From Nodosilinea sp. FACHB-131 (GTDB lineage Bacteria; Cyanobacteriota; Cyanobacteriia; Phormidesmidales; Phormidesmidaceae), in assembly GCF_014695395.1 (NCBI RefSeq), contig NZ_JACJOF010000032.1, positions 1 to 64,000 on the forward strand: DNA of 64,000 bases. Reading direction: 5' to 3'. The notes beneath the pieces are model-generated. The model was not told the DNA's origin. It did not search any database and saw only the letters and a program-made list of their open reading frames with translations. The position numbers and the translations under genes were made by a program. Within the stretch, counting starts at the first letter, position 1. Each line of letters opens with the position of its first letter. Shown in pieces: positions 18,636 to 29,257 of this stretch.

Positions 18636-19877
18636 ATGATTAAACCCCTATTGCGTCTTTCTATTCTTAGCCTTTGCCTGATGGGGCTAGTGGTCGGCGG
18701 GGTGTCAGCAGGCCCTGCCTTTGCCCTCACCGAGGAGCAGAATTTGGTGGCAGAGGTGTGGCGCATTGTGAACCGAGCTTACGTAGACGACACCTTCAAC
18801 CACCAAAACTGGTGGTTTACTCGCCAGCGAGCCCTCGATCGCGCCCTAGCCAGTCGAGACGATACCTACCAGGCCATTCAAGATATGCTGGCTGGGCTAG
18901 AAGACCCCTACACTCGGCTGCTGCCCCCCGAGCAGTACCGCAGTTTGCAAACCAGCACCGCTGGAGCGTTGACTGGAGTAGGGCTGCAAATTTCTAAGGA
19001 TGAGCAACCTGGCTGGCTGCGAGTGATTGCCCCCATTGAAGGGTCTCCGGCGGAGCAGGCGGGCATTCAACCTCAGGATGTGGTACTGGAGATCGATGGT
19101 GTGGCCACCACAGAGCTGACGCTGGACGAGGCCGCCGCTCGGATGCGGGGTCAGCGTGGCACCACCGTTACCCTGCAACTGCGCCACCCCGATGAGACCA
19201 CGGCTCGTCAGGTTTCTCTGACCCGCGATGTGATTACCCTCAACCCCGTGGTAGCGGCGCTTAAGACAACGCCAGCGGGCCAGCAGGTGGGCTACCTGCG
19301 GCTCAGTCAGTTCAACGGCAATGCGTCTGAGAAGGTAGCCGCCGCGATTCGAACCTTGGCCGAGCAAGGGGCTGAGGGTTATCTGCTCGATTTGCGCAAT
19401 AACCCCGGTGGGCTATTGCAGGCCGGCATCGAAATTGCTCGGCTATGGTTGCCCCAGGGCACGATTGTCTACACAGTCAACCGTCAGGGCATCTTAGACA
19501 GCTTCGAGGCGTTTGGCCAAGCGATTACCGATGCCCCCTTGGTGGTGCTGGTCAATGAGGGCACTGCCAGCGCCAGCGAAATTTTGGCTGGGGCGCTGCA
19601 GGACAATGGCCGGGCTACTTTAGTGGGCAGCACCACCTTTGGCAAAGGGCTGATTCAGTCGCTGTTTGACCTATCAGACGGGGCGGGGCTGGCGGTGACT
19701 GTGGCTAAATACGAAACCCCAGACCACCACGACATCAACAAACTGGGTATTCAGCCCGATCGCATCGTCGCCAGCGTGCCCCTCAACCGCGACACCGTAG
19801 CTACCGACGCCGATCCCCAGTACCAGGCCGCGCTAGAAATGCTAAGTCAAGCCACGGTCCTAGCCAGTGCGTCCTAA
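18636..19877 (+). CDS. ctpA: C-terminal processing peptidase (S41), CtpA type
   Basis: A 413-residue protease with a signal peptide (LLRLSILSLCLMGLVVGGVSAGPAFA), a PDZ domain (GVGLQISKDEQPGWLRVIAPIEGSPAEQAG) and the S41 catalytic domain. The Ser is in EGTASASEILAGALQDNGRA and the Lys in GSTTFGKGLIQS. In the thylakoid lumen CtpA removes the D1 C-terminal extension; the psbA end at the start of the window encodes such an extension. Cyanobacteria have several Ctp paralogues, so the specific symbol is likely rather than proven. Stop overlaps the next gene. Confidence 0.9.
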   Translation: MIKPLLRLSILSLCLMGLVVGGVSAGPAFALTEEQNLVAEVWRIVNRAYVDDTFNHQNWWFTRQRALDRALASRDDTYQAIQDMLAGLEDPYTRLLPPEQYRSLQTSTAGALTGVGLQISKDEQPGWLRVIAPIEGSPAEQAGIQPQDVVLEIDGVATTELTLDEAAARMRGQRGTTVTLQLRHPDETTARQVSLTRDVITLNPVVAALKTTPAGQQVGYLRLSQFNGNASEKVAAAIRTLAEQGAEGYLLDLRNNPGGLLQAGIEIARLWLPQGTIVYTVNRQGILDSFEAFGQAITDAPLVVLVNEGTASASEILAGALQDNGRATLVGSTTFGKGLIQSLFDLSDGAGLAVTVAKYETPDHHDINKLGIQPDRIVASVPLNRDTVATDADPQYQAALEMLSQATVLASAS

Positions 19878-21180
19878 ATCCTTACCCCAGGAAGGGCCAC
19901 TTAAGGCTAGCCGCTCGTACCACGACCCGCTCCACGGCGCGATTACGCTGCACGCTAGCGATCCTGATGAGGCGCTGCTGACCCAGCTGATCGATACCCC
20001 AGCGTTTCAACGGCTGCGGCGGATTCGCCAGCTTGGCCCGGCCAGCCTCACCTTCCACGGGGCCGAAAGCTCGCGCTTTACCCATTCCCTGGGGGTGATG
20101 GCGATCGCCCGTCGTGCCTTTGACCAGATCCAGCGCCGCTACCCTGATCTGGCTCCCTACCGGGCCACGGTGCTGGTGGCGGCTCTGCTCCACGACATTG
20201 GCCACGGCCCCTTTAGCCACACCGCCGAGGAGGTGTTTGGCCTTCAGCACGAGCAGTGGACTCGGCGCATCATTCGCGAGCTGCCGGAGATTCACGATGC
20301 CCTAGAGGCACACTCGGAGGGACTGGCGGCGGCGGTGGACCAGGTTTACACCCACGAGCATCCGATCGCGCTGGTGTGGCAGCTGGTGTCGAGTCAGTTG
20401 GATTGCGATCGCCTCGACTACCTGCTGCGCGATAGCTACTTCACTGGGGCCAGCTACGGTCAGCTCGATCTCGATCGCATTCTCATGGCCCTGCGGTTTG
20501 AGTCCCAGAGCGGTCGTCTAGTGGTGGCCCACAAGGGCTTATCTGCGATCGAGCACTACCTGGTGGTGCGCCACTTTATGTATGTGCAGGTATACAACCA
20601 CCCCAAAAATATCTCCGTCACCTGGCTACTAGAGCGGGCCTTTGAGCGGGCCAGAGCCGATTTGCTCGTTGGCAAGCTAGAGGCCGATCCGACGGTGACC
20701 GCCTGGCTGCTCACTCCCGATCGGCCTTTGTCTTTAGAGACTTACCTGGCCGGGGACGATATTGTGTTTACGTATCACCTCCAACGGTGGCGGCACAGCC
20801 CCGACCCGCTGCTAGCTGACCTGTGCCGCCGCTACCTCGATCGCGACCTGCTCAAGACGTTGGAGATCACCCGGCTCTCGACAGAGCAGCAGCATGACTT
20901 GCTCCACACCCTGCGCACCCATTTAGAGCAGCAGGGTTACAGCGGCGAAAACTACAGCGGCCTGCGCCGCAGTTGGAGCCGAGGGTACACCACCTACAAC
21001 GAAGGCATTTGCTTACACAGCGACAACGTGTTTACAGACATCAAAGATATTTCGCCCCTGGTGCAGGCCCTTAGCCAGCCCTATGAACGCACCTGGCTAC
21101 TCTACCCGCGCGAGATTCTTCCCTGGCTGCGCCAAACTTGGGCTGCCTACAATTCTGGAGCAGTTTCAAAGGCGGAATAG
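19867..21180 (+). CDS. HD-domain phosphohydrolase (dNTPase/SAMHD1-like)
   Basis: About 437 residues with SYHDPLHGAITLH at the start, FQRLRRIRQLGPASLTFHGAESSRFTHSLGVM and LLHDIGHGPFSHTAEEVF. The HD metal site is complete: His in RFTHS, HD in LLHDIGHGP, and a later Asp in SSQLDCDRLDYLLRDS. The family includes deoxynucleotide triphosphohydrolases. The GTG start overlaps the ctpA stop by 11 bases, so the two are coupled, though no shared function is evident. Confidence 0.88.
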   Translation: MRPKSLPQEGPLKASRSYHDPLHGAITLHASDPDEALLTQLIDTPAFQRLRRIRQLGPASLTFHGAESSRFTHSLGVMAIARRAFDQIQRRYPDLAPYRATVLVAALLHDIGHGPFSHTAEEVFGLQHEQWTRRIIRELPEIHDALEAHSEGLAAAVDQVYTHEHPIALVWQLVSSQLDCDRLDYLLRDSYFTGASYGQLDLDRILMALRFESQSGRLVVAHKGLSAIEHYLVVRHFMYVQVYNHPKNISVTWLLERAFERARADLLVGKLEADPTVTAWLLTPDRPLSLETYLAGDDIVFTYHLQRWRHSPDPLLADLCRRYLDRDLLKTLEITRLSTEQQHDLLHTLRTHLEQQGYSGENYSGLRRSWSRGYTTYNEGICLHSDNVFTDIKDISPLVQALSQPYERTWLLYPREILPWLRQTWAAYNSGAVSKAE

Positions 21181-21201
21181 CTATTTCCTGAATGTCGTTT
21201 T

Positions 21202-22278
21202 CTAGAGGTTGTTGCTATCAATTCTCGCAGGATTTTGTGGTGGCAAAGGTGGTATTAGTTCAACCAAAGCCAACAGCGTCAAACTCAAAGGCCACAGAAA
21301 ATACTGTAGAAATAGCACTGAGTTGAAATAAAGAAATACCATCATTACCACAGCGCAGGAAGCCAAGATAGTAATCCTTTCTTTCCAAAAGCTTAAATAA
21401 ACAAGACCCATCAACAACAACATCAGCAGCTTGGCCTTCAGGCCCACTAGCCAAGGCAAGCTCTGAGAGAAAATCACATCCAGGGAAGGCGCACCTTCAA
21501 TGTGTGAACTTCCCGCGCGAGTGGCCGAAAAAAGAATGGATTTCAAAAATCCTTCCCCGTCCCAAAGTAGAAACGGCAGCGAAGTTAAAACTGGAACACT
21601 TAAAATAATTAAAAGGCCCAGGCCCACCTCTTGAATTCGCTTACCTTTAGTGCTATTTCTCCAAATATAAACCAGGTAAAGAGGCAGCAGAAAGATCGCA
21701 ATCTGTTTGATCCCTAGGGAAATGCTAAAGGACAGTAATGACAGCCTTGGTTTTTCTGTTAAGAGAACTAAAGAGAGCAATAAGAAAAAGACGGCTGCGA
21801 ATTCAAGGTGGTGAACCCTTGTGATGTAGACGCTCCAACGGCCCAGTAGGAGAACGGCGGAGGCAGCAAAGCCGAGCAGCCACAGACCTCGCGCATAGAA
21901 ATATTTCAGTGCTAAGGCGACTATGCCCAGGTGAAACGCAAACGAAAGAGGTCGCCACAGATAGAGCCAGTCTAAAAATTCCGGAAACCCAAGCTTTTGG
22001 ACTAATGCGGAGAAGAGATAGGCTAAGGGAAAGTAGGTGGCGTATTTGTCGTTATCCCTCATGTCGCTGGCCAAAACTCTGGCGTAGGGATTTTCTCCAG
22101 CAATAATTCTCTTGCCTTCTAGCCAAATGTAGTAAATATCTTGGCCCATCAAATCGGCGGCGGGTATAAACCAAAAGCTAATGTGCGTGAGCAGACCCGC
22201 AACTATTAACAGCAGGAGCGCCAGCCAATACCGCTTATTCCATCCGCGTCGCCGTAGCATAGCTAATTGCTTACCCAT
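21202..22278 (-). CDS. Polytopic membrane protein, GT-C / GT87-like
   Basis: A 358-residue protein with about nine membrane spans and a luminal-type loop after the first span, DLMGQDIYYIWLEGKRIIAGENPYARVLASDMRDNDKYATY, broken here for reading at the conserved Asp and NPYA. This Asp-containing loop and the NPY motif are typical of GT-C mannosyl/arabinosyl transferases using polyprenyl-phosphate sugars. It has lower GC than its neighbours. The function is inferred from topology. Confidence 0.6.
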   Translation of the reverse strand: MGKQLAMLRRRGWNKRYWLALLLLIVAGLLTHISFWFIPAADLMGQDIYYIWLEGKRIIAGENPYARVLASDMRDNDKYATYFPLAYLFSALVQKLGFPEFLDWLYLWRPLSFAFHLGIVALALKYFYARGLWLLGFAASAVLLLGRWSVYITRVHHLEFAAVFFLLLSLVLLTEKPRLSLLSFSISLGIKQIAIFLLPLYLVYIWRNSTKGKRIQEVGLGLLIILSVPVLTSLPFLLWDGEGFLKSILFSATRAGSSHIEGAPSLDVIFSQSLPWLVGLKAKLLMLLLMGLVYLSFWKERITILASCAVVMMVFLYFNSVLFLQYFLWPLSLTLLALVELIPPLPPQNPARIDSNNL

Positions 22279-22292
22279 AGGCGTATTTGTAT

Positions 22293-22311
22293 ATCGACCT
22301 TTTCGGTCGAT
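22293..22311. promoter_or_regulatory. Inverted repeat upstream of the GT-C-like gene
   Basis: ATCGACC, loop TTTTC, GGTCGAT forms a perfect 7-bp stem 15 bases upstream of the start codon on the minus strand. It may be an operator or a 5'-UTR hairpin; the sequence cannot separate these. Confidence 0.35.
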
Positions 22312-22480
22312 GCTTCTAGCTTTTCTAAAAGATTTTATCGCTCAACATCGTGCAGTAAAGTCAACTCAGGCAATGTGCTGTGGTGACAGTTCATAGCATT
22401 GTTTGTCAGGGCATATCTACAGCGATCGCCAGCAAGCTTCCGCAGAGTTGAAGATTGATGATATCCACAATTCGCAGAGA

Positions 22481-23374
22481 TTAGTTCCTCTTAATCCTAG
22501 CGGGAGGGTTGAACGTCGGAAACTGGCGATAACAGGCTGCAATCAGCATATAGACGGCGTAGGCCAAAAAGCCAAATGCGATCGCGCCCAGCCAATATTC
22601 GCCTAAAAATTCTTCGTCTAGCTCGTCGAACACATTGCCAAGCCCACCAGCAGACTTATCGTCAACCAGATAGGCGGCTTTGATCAGGTATGCCCCAATT
22701 AAAACGAAACCAACCCCGCGAGCCGTGATGCCAACTTTGCCGATGACTATGGCCCATCGCCGGATGGGGCGAGAGAGGTCTCGATGAAAGTCATTGATGT
22801 AGCCACCGGAAACTGCCCCGTAAATATAGAGGCAACCCACCGCTATGACCCCAAGACCAACGCCCAAAAGCATCCAGGGCCCCACTTCTCGCTCAAACAG
22901 AACGGAGGCCAAATCCTCTATCGTGTCGTCAAAATCGACAGCTAAGTTGAGGGCCAGTTTAGCAGCGCTCTGAGCAACGCCTAGATAGGTTAGACCACTG
23001 ACAACATAGCCGCAGCGCTGTAGCACCTGGCGGACGCTCAACGCTTCTGCCTCACCCGGGTTGATACTCGCCTGTATCAGACGCCACAGGGCGTATCCGA
23101 AAAGACCAAACGACAGTAGCCCAAGTATCGCGCTGCCTAGAGGCCAACGCTCTAGATCAGCAAGCACCGCCTCGCTACCCGATACTATTGGCCGGTCGTG
23201 AACAATATCGCTGAGGGCGAACAGACCGATCAAGCCATAGAACGCACCTTTAGTGCCATGGCCCAGACGCATATACCACCGCACCCAAGACCGTCTGAAA
23301 ATCTTTGAGAGCTGCCGTTGTGCTAAACGAACCAAGCCCTGTAAAAGCTTTAGTATCAGCTTGACATTACCCAT
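22481..23374 (-). CDS. DUF1206 domain membrane protein
   Basis: A 297-residue protein with six membrane spans arranged as three repeats of the DUF1206 unit: RLGHGTKGAFYGLIGLFAL, RCGYVVSGLTYLGVAQSAA and KVGITARGVGFVLIGAYLI, each a G-rich first span followed by FGYALWRL or LAYAVYML in the second. Function is unknown. Monocistronic on the minus strand; ends RFPTFNPPARIKRN. Confidence 0.88.
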   Translation of the reverse strand: MGNVKLILKLLQGLVRLAQRQLSKIFRRSWVRWYMRLGHGTKGAFYGLIGLFALSDIVHDRPIVSGSEAVLADLERWPLGSAILGLLSFGLFGYALWRLIQASINPGEAEALSVRQVLQRCGYVVSGLTYLGVAQSAAKLALNLAVDFDDTIEDLASVLFEREVGPWMLLGVGLGVIAVGCLYIYGAVSGGYINDFHRDLSRPIRRWAIVIGKVGITARGVGFVLIGAYLIKAAYLVDDKSAGGLGNVFDELDEEFLGEYWLGAIAFGFLAYAVYMLIAACYRQFPTFNPPARIKRN

Positions 23375-23980
23375 TGAAGCGCTGTGCCAGCCAAGCCATA
23401 TCAGTCTGTGAGCTGATCAAATTAGTCTCTCTACTCAAATGGACTTCAGAATCAAGTCTATCTACCTAGCTGCAAACTTGAGCCTTTGCCGCTAGCTTTA
23501 TTTGTTGCAGCGACAAAAGTAGCGATCGCAAGCCGGTCCCTAAGAGGACTCAAACTAGATGCCATTGCCTTGGACACACCTTAGGCAGCTTCCTCAAGAG
23601 CATCTCTAGGGATGTCAGACGAGGTTGAGACAATTGGGTTATCTCAGCTAATGGTCAGCCAGGCCAAATATGACAGGTGAGTAGGACTCAGAGTTACGGG
23701 TTCCAACCGGCCCTGAACCGTACACCTCAAACCCTCAGCCGCTAGGGATTGTCACAGCCAACCTAGTCAATATTGACCTGTAACCTGTTTCCGCCAGCCC
23801 GTCGGGTACACGCCACATATGGCGGTTTAGATTTCTGTATTTCCTAGAAATTCGCTAGATGTAGTTCTATAAAATCCGCAAATCCGCTAACCTTAGGAGC
23901 AGCTTGGACGACCTCAGGTTAGAAAAATCTAGCCCACAGGCCCCCAATACAGTAAAATTGTACTATTATATCGCGGCGCT
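23375..23980 (+). promoter_or_regulatory. Long upstream region of dnaE
   Basis: This 606-base gap has no ORF with coding character. It holds a 12-bp perfect palindrome GTCAATATTGAC at 23766-23777 and an AT-rich tract right before dnaE with TGTACTATTATAT about 20 bases upstream of the ATG, a plausible -10 element. No RNA gene is recognised. Confidence 0.4.
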
Positions 23981-26900
23981 ATGTCCTTTGTTGGTCTTCA
24001 CGTCCACAGTGCCTATAGCCTGCTCGATGGGGCCAGTCAGCTGCCCCAGCTGGTAGAGCGGGCTAAGGAACTGGGCATGCCCGCGATCGCCCTCACCGAC
24101 CACGGCGTCATGTATGGCGCGATCGAGCTGATCAAGGTCTGTAAAGGGGCGGGCATCAAGCCGATCATCGGCAACGAGATGTATCTGATCAACGGTGACA
24201 TTTCACAGCAGCAGCGCCGTCCCCGCTACCACCAGGTGGTGCTGGCCAAAAATACTCAGGGCTACAAAAACCTAGTCAAGCTCACCACGATCTCCCACCT
24301 ACAGGGGGTGCAGGGCAAGGGCATTTTTTCGCGCCCCTGCATCAACAAAGATTTGCTAGAGCAGTACCACGAGGGGCTGATCGTCACTAGCGCCTGCCTC
24401 GGTGGCGAGGTGCCCCAGGCAATTTTGCAGAAGCGGCCCGATGTCGCCCGCAAGGTGGCTCAGTGGTACAAAGACCTCTTCGGCGAAGACTACTACCTCG
24501 AAATTCAGGACCACGGCTCCCCCGAGGACCGGGTGGTAAACGTGGAGCTGCTGAAGATCGCCCGCGAGATGGATATAAAAGTCATCTGCACCAACGACTC
24601 TCACTACATCTCCTGCAACGATGTGGAGGCCCACGACGCCCTGCTGTGCATTCAGACCGGCAAGCTGCTGACCGAAGATAAGCGGCTGCGCTACAGCGGC
24701 ACTGAGTATCTGAAATCCGCCGATGAGATGCGGCAGCTGTTCCGCGACCACATTGAGCCGGAGGTAATTGAGGAATCGATCGCCAACACCCTGGAAGTCG
24801 CCGACAAAATCGAAGACTACACCGGCATCCTCGGCCAGTCGCGCATTCCCGACTTCCCCATTCCCGCTGAGTTCAACGAAGACGCGGGGGCATACATGGG
24901 GCATGTGGCCAAGGAAGGGCTGATTAAACGGATGAAAGTGGCCCGCTACGAGGAAATTGAGCAGGAGTACCGCGATCGCCTCGAATACGAAATCGAGATG
25001 ATGATCCAGATGGGCTTTCCTACCTACTTTTTGGTGGTGTGGGACTACATCCGCTTTGCTCGCGACAACAACATTCCCGTTGGCCCTGGTCGGGGCTCGG
25101 CGGCGGGCTCCTTGGTGGCCTACGCCATGGAAATCACCAACATCGACCCCATCCACCACGGCCTGCTGTTCGAGCGCTTTTTGAACCCCGAGCGCAAGTC
25201 GATGCCGGATATTGACACCGACTTCTGCATCGATCGCCGCGACGAGGTGATCAAATACGTCACCCGCCGCTACGGCGAGGAGCGAGTGGCCCAGATCATC
25301 ACCTTCAACCGCATGACCTCTAAGGCGGTGCTCAAGGATGTGGCGCGAGTGCTGGATATTCCCTACGCCGAGTCAGATCGGATGGCGAAGCTGATTCCTG
25401 TCGCCCGGGGCAAGCCCACCAAGCTGAAGGTGATGATCTCCGACGACACCCCCGCCCCAGAGTTCAAAGAAAAGTACGACAACGACCCCCAAACCCGCCG
25501 CTGGATCGACATGGCCCTGCGCATCGAGGGCACCAACAAAACCTTCGGCATGCACGCCGCCGGGGTGGTGATCTCTAAAGACCCCCTCGACGAAATCGTC
25601 CCCCTCCAGCGCAACAACGACGGCCAGGTGATCACCCAGTACTACATGGAAGATGTGGAAGCGCTGGGTCTGCTGAAGATGGACTTCTTGGGCCTGCGCA
25701 ACCTGACCATGATCCAAAAAACCCTGGAGCTAATCGAGGCGACCCACGGCACCAAAATTGACCCCGACGATCTGCCCATGGATGACCCCGCCACCTATAA
25801 GCTGCTGGAGCGCGGCGATTTGGGCGGTGTATTTCAGCTGGAATCTTCCGGCATGCGTCAGATCGTGAAGGACCTCAAGCCCTCGGGTCTAGAGGACATT
25901 TCCTCAGTACTAGCTCTCTACCGGCCGGGACCGCTAGATGCGGGGCTGATTCCCAAATTCATCAACCGCAAGCACGGGCGCGAGAAAATCGACTTTGCCG
26001 ACGAAATTCTGAAGCCGATTCTGAGCGAGACCTACGGCATCATGGTCTACCAGGAGCAGATCATGAAAATTGCCCAGGATATGGGCGGTTACTCCCTCGG
26101 CCAGGCCGACTTGCTGCGGCGGGCCATGGGTAAAAAGAAAATGTCGGAAATGCTCAAGCACCAGGAGAACTTCGTCAGCGGCGCGATGCAGAAAGGCGTC
26201 GGCAAAAAAGTGGCGACAGAACTCTGGGACCAGATGGTGAAGTTTGCCGAATATTGCTTCAACAAGTCGCACTCCACCGCCTACGGGTTCGTCACATTTC
26301 AGACCGCCTACCTGAAGGCCAACTACCCGGTGGAGTATATGGCGGCGCTGTTGACCTCCAACAGCGGCGATCAGGACAAGGTGCAGATGCACATCGGCAA
26401 CTGCATCGCCATGGGCATTGAGGTGCTGCCGCCAGATATCAACCGATCGCTGGTCGACTTCACCCCCGAGGGCAAGAGCATTTTGTTTGGCCTCTCAGCG
26501 GTGCGCAACGTGGGCCTGGGGGCGATCGAGTGCATTCTGAAGAACCGCGAAGCAGAGGGGCCGTTTAAATCGCTGGCGGAACTGTGCGATCGCGTCGACC
26601 TGCATTCCGTCAACCGTCGCGCTTTAGAATCGCTGATTCTAGCCGGTGCTCTCGACAAGCTTGACCCCAACCGCAACCAGCTCATGCAGGATCTAGAGCT
26701 GGTGATCGACTGGGCCCAGGGCCGGGCGAAGGATCGCGAAATTGGCCAGGGCAACCTGTTTGACATGATGATGGGCGGCGGCGACACCCAAAGCCCTACG
26801 CCTTCGGCGGGCTACGAAACTGCGCCTAAAGCACCGCTGGTGGCCGACTTTGAGGCCCAGGAAAAGCTGCGGCAGGAGAAAGAACTGCTGGGTTTCTACA

Positions 26901-27499
26901 TCTCTGACCACCCGCTCAAGTCGGTGCAGCGCTCGGCGCGGGTGTTGGCCCCGATCAACCTAGCGGAGCTGCACGAGCAGCCGGATAACGTGACCCTGAG
27001 TGCGATCGTGATCTTGGCCAGCGTCAAGCCGGTGGTGACGAAGAAGGGGGACCGGATGGCGATCGTTCAGCTCGAAGACCTCACCGGGCAGTCGGAAGCT
27101 GTGGTCTTTCCCAAATCCTTTGAGCGCATTGGGCAGCACATTGTCGCCGACAAGCGGTTGATGATCTGGGGCAAGGTCGATCGCCGCGACGATCGCGTCC
27201 AGTTCATCATTGACGATGCTGAATCGATCGAAGATGTGCGCATGGTGATGGTGGAGCTAGACCCGCGCCTAGCGGGCGACATCGAGCAGCAGCACCGTCT
27301 GCGCAACGTGATTCGCAACAACCAGGGCGATGACCCTAAGTATGCACGGGTGCCGGTGATTGCGGTGATTGGCGGCAACCAGCAGCGGCAGTTTGTGCGG
27401 CTGGGGGCGCAGTTTCGCGTCAAAGATCCTGAGGCGGCGGTGAATGCGCTGGTGAATGCGAACTTTCAGGCCAAGGCGACGCCGCTGATCAGCGCGTGA
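23981..27499 (+). CDS. dnaE: DNA polymerase III alpha subunit, uninterrupted
   Basis: A 1172-residue replicative polymerase: N-terminal PHP domain ([32 protein letters not shown]), palm with catalytic Asp residues in [34 protein letters not shown], fingers ([11 protein letters not shown]), helix-hairpin-helix region and OB-fold ([20 protein letters not shown]). In many cyanobacteria this protein is split by a trans-splicing intein before the Cys of CFNKSHS. Here [15 protein letters not shown] is continuous (26243-26287), so no intein is present and one gene makes the whole chain. Confidence 0.98.
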   Translation: MSFVGLHVHSAYSLLDGASQLPQLVERAKELGMPAIALTDHGVMYGAIELIKVCKGAGIKPIIGNEMYLINGDISQQQRRPRYHQVVLAKNTQGYKNLVKLTTISHLQGVQGKGIFSRPCINKDLLEQYHEGLIVTSACLGGEVPQAILQKRPDVARKVAQWYKDLFGEDYYLEIQDHGSPEDRVVNVELLKIAREMDIKVICTNDSHYISCNDVEAHDALLCIQTGKLLTEDKRLRYSGTEYLKSADEMRQLFRDHIEPEVIEESIANTLEVADKIEDYTGILGQSRIPDFPIPAEFNEDAGAYMGHVAKEGLIKRMKVARYEEIEQEYRDRLEYEIEMMIQMGFPTYFLVVWDYIRFARDNNIPVGPGRGSAAGSLVAYAMEITNIDPIHHGLLFERFLNPERKSMPDIDTDFCIDRRDEVIKYVTRRYGEERVAQIITFNRMTSKAVLKDVARVLDIPYAESDRMAKLIPVARGKPTKLKVMISDDTPAPEFKEKYDNDPQTRRWIDMALRIEGTNKTFGMHAAGVVISKDPLDEIVPLQRNNDGQVITQYYMEDVEALGLLKMDFLGLRNLTMIQKTLELIEATHGTKIDPDDLPMDDPATYKLLERGDLGGVFQLESSGMRQIVKDLKPSGLEDISSVLALYRPGPLDAGLIPKFINRKHGREKIDFADEILKPILSETYGIMVYQEQIMKIAQDMGGYSLGQADLLRRAMGKKKMSEMLKHQENFVSGAMQKGVGKKVATELWDQMVKFAEYCFNKSHSTAYGFVTFQTAYLKANYPVEYMAALLTSNSGDQDKVQMHIGNCIAMGIEVLPPDINRSLVDFTPEGKSILFGLSAVRNVGLGAIECILKNREAEGPFKSLAELCDRVDLHSVNRRALESLILAGALDKLDPNRNQLMQDLELVIDWAQGRAKDREIGQGNLFDMMMGGGDTQSPTPSAGYETAPKAPLVADFEAQEKLRQEKELLGFYISDHPLKSVQRSARVLAPINLAELHEQPDNVTLSAIVILASVKPVVTKKGDRMAIVQLEDLTGQSEAVVFPKSFERIGQHIVADKRLMIWGKVDRRDDRVQFIIDDAESIEDVRMVMVELDPRLAGDIEQQHRLRNVIRNNQGDDPKYARVPVIAVIGGNQQRQFVRLGAQFRVKDPEAAVNALVNANFQAKATPLISA

Positions 27500-27578
27500 A
27501 TCCCTTTTGGAGAGGCCCGGTCCCTTCTGCCTGTAGCCGATGGCTTGGCATTGCAAAGGCACCGGTCTTAATACACCG

Positions 27579-28709
27579 CTAAGCGCTCGTCAACTCAGTC
27601 CAGTAGCGATCGAATAGATCAGCGGTGGCCGTATCTAAGGGGACAATGCCCTCGCAGCTGGCAAGGACCGACTCTGGCGGAAACAGGGTTTCGCTATCTT
27701 GCAGTTCGGCGGGCAGCAGGTCAAACGCCGACTGGCTAGGGGTGGCAAAGCCGAGCTTCTGCACGGCAAAGGCGGCATTCTCAGGTTCCAGCATGAAGTT
27801 GAGCCAGGCGTAGGCGGTCTCTGGGTTCGGTGCATCTTTGGGAATCGCGATCGTATCGGTCCAGAGGGAGCTGCCAGAAGTGGGGATGACGTAGCGCAGG
27901 TTGGGGTGCTCGGCGGGGAGGGCGTTGCCCAGGTGCGAGTAGGTCATGCAGAGGGCGAGATCGCCAGCAATGAGCGAGTCTTCCCAACCAAAGCTAGCGA
28001 ACTGTGCGATCGCCGGTTTCAGCTCCTGCAACCGCTTAAAGGCGGCTTCAATCTGCCCAGGGTCAGTTGTGTTATAGGAATAGCCCAGCGAGGCCAGGGT
28101 TGCCCCCAGGGTTTCGCGGACGTCGTCGAGTAGGGTGAGCCTGCTGGTGAGGGCGGCTTGCTGCTCCCACAGATAAGCCCAGTCGGTGGGAGGTGGGCTG
28201 AGCTGAGTGGTGTCATAGATCAGCCCGGTGGTGCCCCAGCTAAGCGGGATGCTGTGGGCGTTGTTGGGGTCGTAGGTGGGGCTTTGCCAGGGGCCGCGCA
28301 GGTCGTCTAGACCAACCAGTTGGCTGTGATCGAGGGTGGCCAGCAGCCCCAGCTCAACCATCTGCTGCACTATGTAGTCGGAGGGATAGAGAATGCTGAA
28401 CTGCTGCCCGCCGCCCGCCTGGATTTTCGCCAGCATGGTCTCGTTGGAGTCGTAGGTCTGCACCTCAATGGGGATGCCGGTGGCCTGGGTGAAGCGATCG
28501 TAGACCTCATCGTCAACGTAGTCAGACCAGGTGTAGATGTAGAGGGGTTTCTTACTGCCTGCCTCGGGGGGGTTAGCACCCGGCTGTCGGCAGTTCGCTA
28601 GGGCCAAACTAGACACCGTAGCCGTTGAGAATTGCAGAAATCGCCGCCGGGAGAGACGACATGGGCGCGATCGCCCCATTGGGCCGGTCTTTGACCAACG
28701 AACGGTCAT
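27579..28709 (-). CDS. Spermidine/putrescine-type ABC transporter substrate-binding protein (PotD-like)
   Basis: A 376-residue periplasmic binding protein. It has a twin-arginine signal (LSRRRFLQFSTATVSSLA) ending in an ANCRQPG lipobox-like Cys, then the PotD-type core YIYTWSDYVDDEVYDRF, YPSDYIVQQMVELGLL, SIPLSWGTTGLIYDT and DTIAIPKDAPNPETAYAWLNFML. It probably binds polyamines. No permease or ATPase genes are adjacent, so its partners are elsewhere. Confidence 0.88.
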   Translation of the reverse strand: MTVRWSKTGPMGRSRPCRLSRRRFLQFSTATVSSLALANCRQPGANPPEAGSKKPLYIYTWSDYVDDEVYDRFTQATGIPIEVQTYDSNETMLAKIQAGGGQQFSILYPSDYIVQQMVELGLLATLDHSQLVGLDDLRGPWQSPTYDPNNAHSIPLSWGTTGLIYDTTQLSPPPTDWAYLWEQQAALTSRLTLLDDVRETLGATLASLGYSYNTTDPGQIEAAFKRLQELKPAIAQFASFGWEDSLIAGDLALCMTYSHLGNALPAEHPNLRYVIPTSGSSLWTDTIAIPKDAPNPETAYAWLNFMLEPENAAFAVQKLGFATPSQSAFDLLPAELQDSETLFPPESVLASCEGIVPLDTATADLFDRYWTELTSA

Positions 28710-28864
28710 ACTTTCTCAAGGATTCTAAAATATGGGCCTTAGTCTACACCCACAAGAATCCAGCGGCACAGTCCACCAGTCGTTAACAGCTTGGTAGGTT
28801 GGCTCAGCAGAACGTTAGCGTCCTTTCTTGTCAGCCTTAGCTCACTTTTGCCCCATCGCAGTTG

Positions 28865-28886
28865 AGCCTGAGCTCAAGCTCAGGCT
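28865..28886 (-). terminator. Perfect hairpin at the TMEM14 stop codon
   Basis: AGCCTGAGCT, CA, AGCTCAGGCT: a 10-bp perfect stem touching the stop codon of the minus-strand gene. It lacks a clear T-run, so it may be a processing or attenuating hairpin rather than a full terminator. Confidence 0.55.
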
Positions 28887-29218
28887 TAAACGGCCAGCGC
28901 AATGCCAAATACAACCGCGCAAAATAAACTCACGATCGCCATCAATCCGGCGGGCATAAACGCATTGGTCTTGCGGAAGCGCAGGCCGAAGACGATCAGA
29001 AGCACGATCGCCAGGCAGGTGGCCAGCGCTATACCCGCGTTGTAGCTGTTGCTCAGGGTGATCCACCAGGCGATCAGCAAGGCTGCACCGCTGATCAGCC
29101 CAGAAATGAGAGAGGGTTTGCTGCGAGCTTTCACATAGCCCATCACGCCCCCCGCTATGACCAGCACGGCGTAGAGCAAGAGCACCCAGGGCGCGATCGC
29201 AACGATCAGAAAGAGCAT
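28886..29218 (-). CDS. TMEM14 family membrane protein
   Basis: A 110-residue protein with four membrane spans and the family segments VLVIAGGVMGYVKARSKPSLISGLISGAALL and RFRKTNAFMPAGLMAIVSL. TMEM14/FAX1-type proteins are implicated in lipid or fatty-acid export in plastids and mitochondria; the bacterial role is open. The start ATG yields the canonical short form. It follows the AmpG-like gene on the same strand by 39 bases. Confidence 0.88.
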   Translation of the reverse strand: MLFLIVAIAPWVLLLYAVLVIAGGVMGYVKARSKPSLISGLISGAALLIAWWITLSNSYNAGIALATCLAIVLLIVFGLRFRKTNAFMPAGLMAIVSLFCAVVFGIALAV

Positions 29219-29257
29219 ATTCGCACTTCAGCAACGGCTTGCTTCAAGCGTACTGCC

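Noticed and set aside
27579..28709. Complete polyamine ABC transporter
   Set aside because: Only the binding protein is present; the neighbouring genes encode dnaE and a TMEM14 protein.
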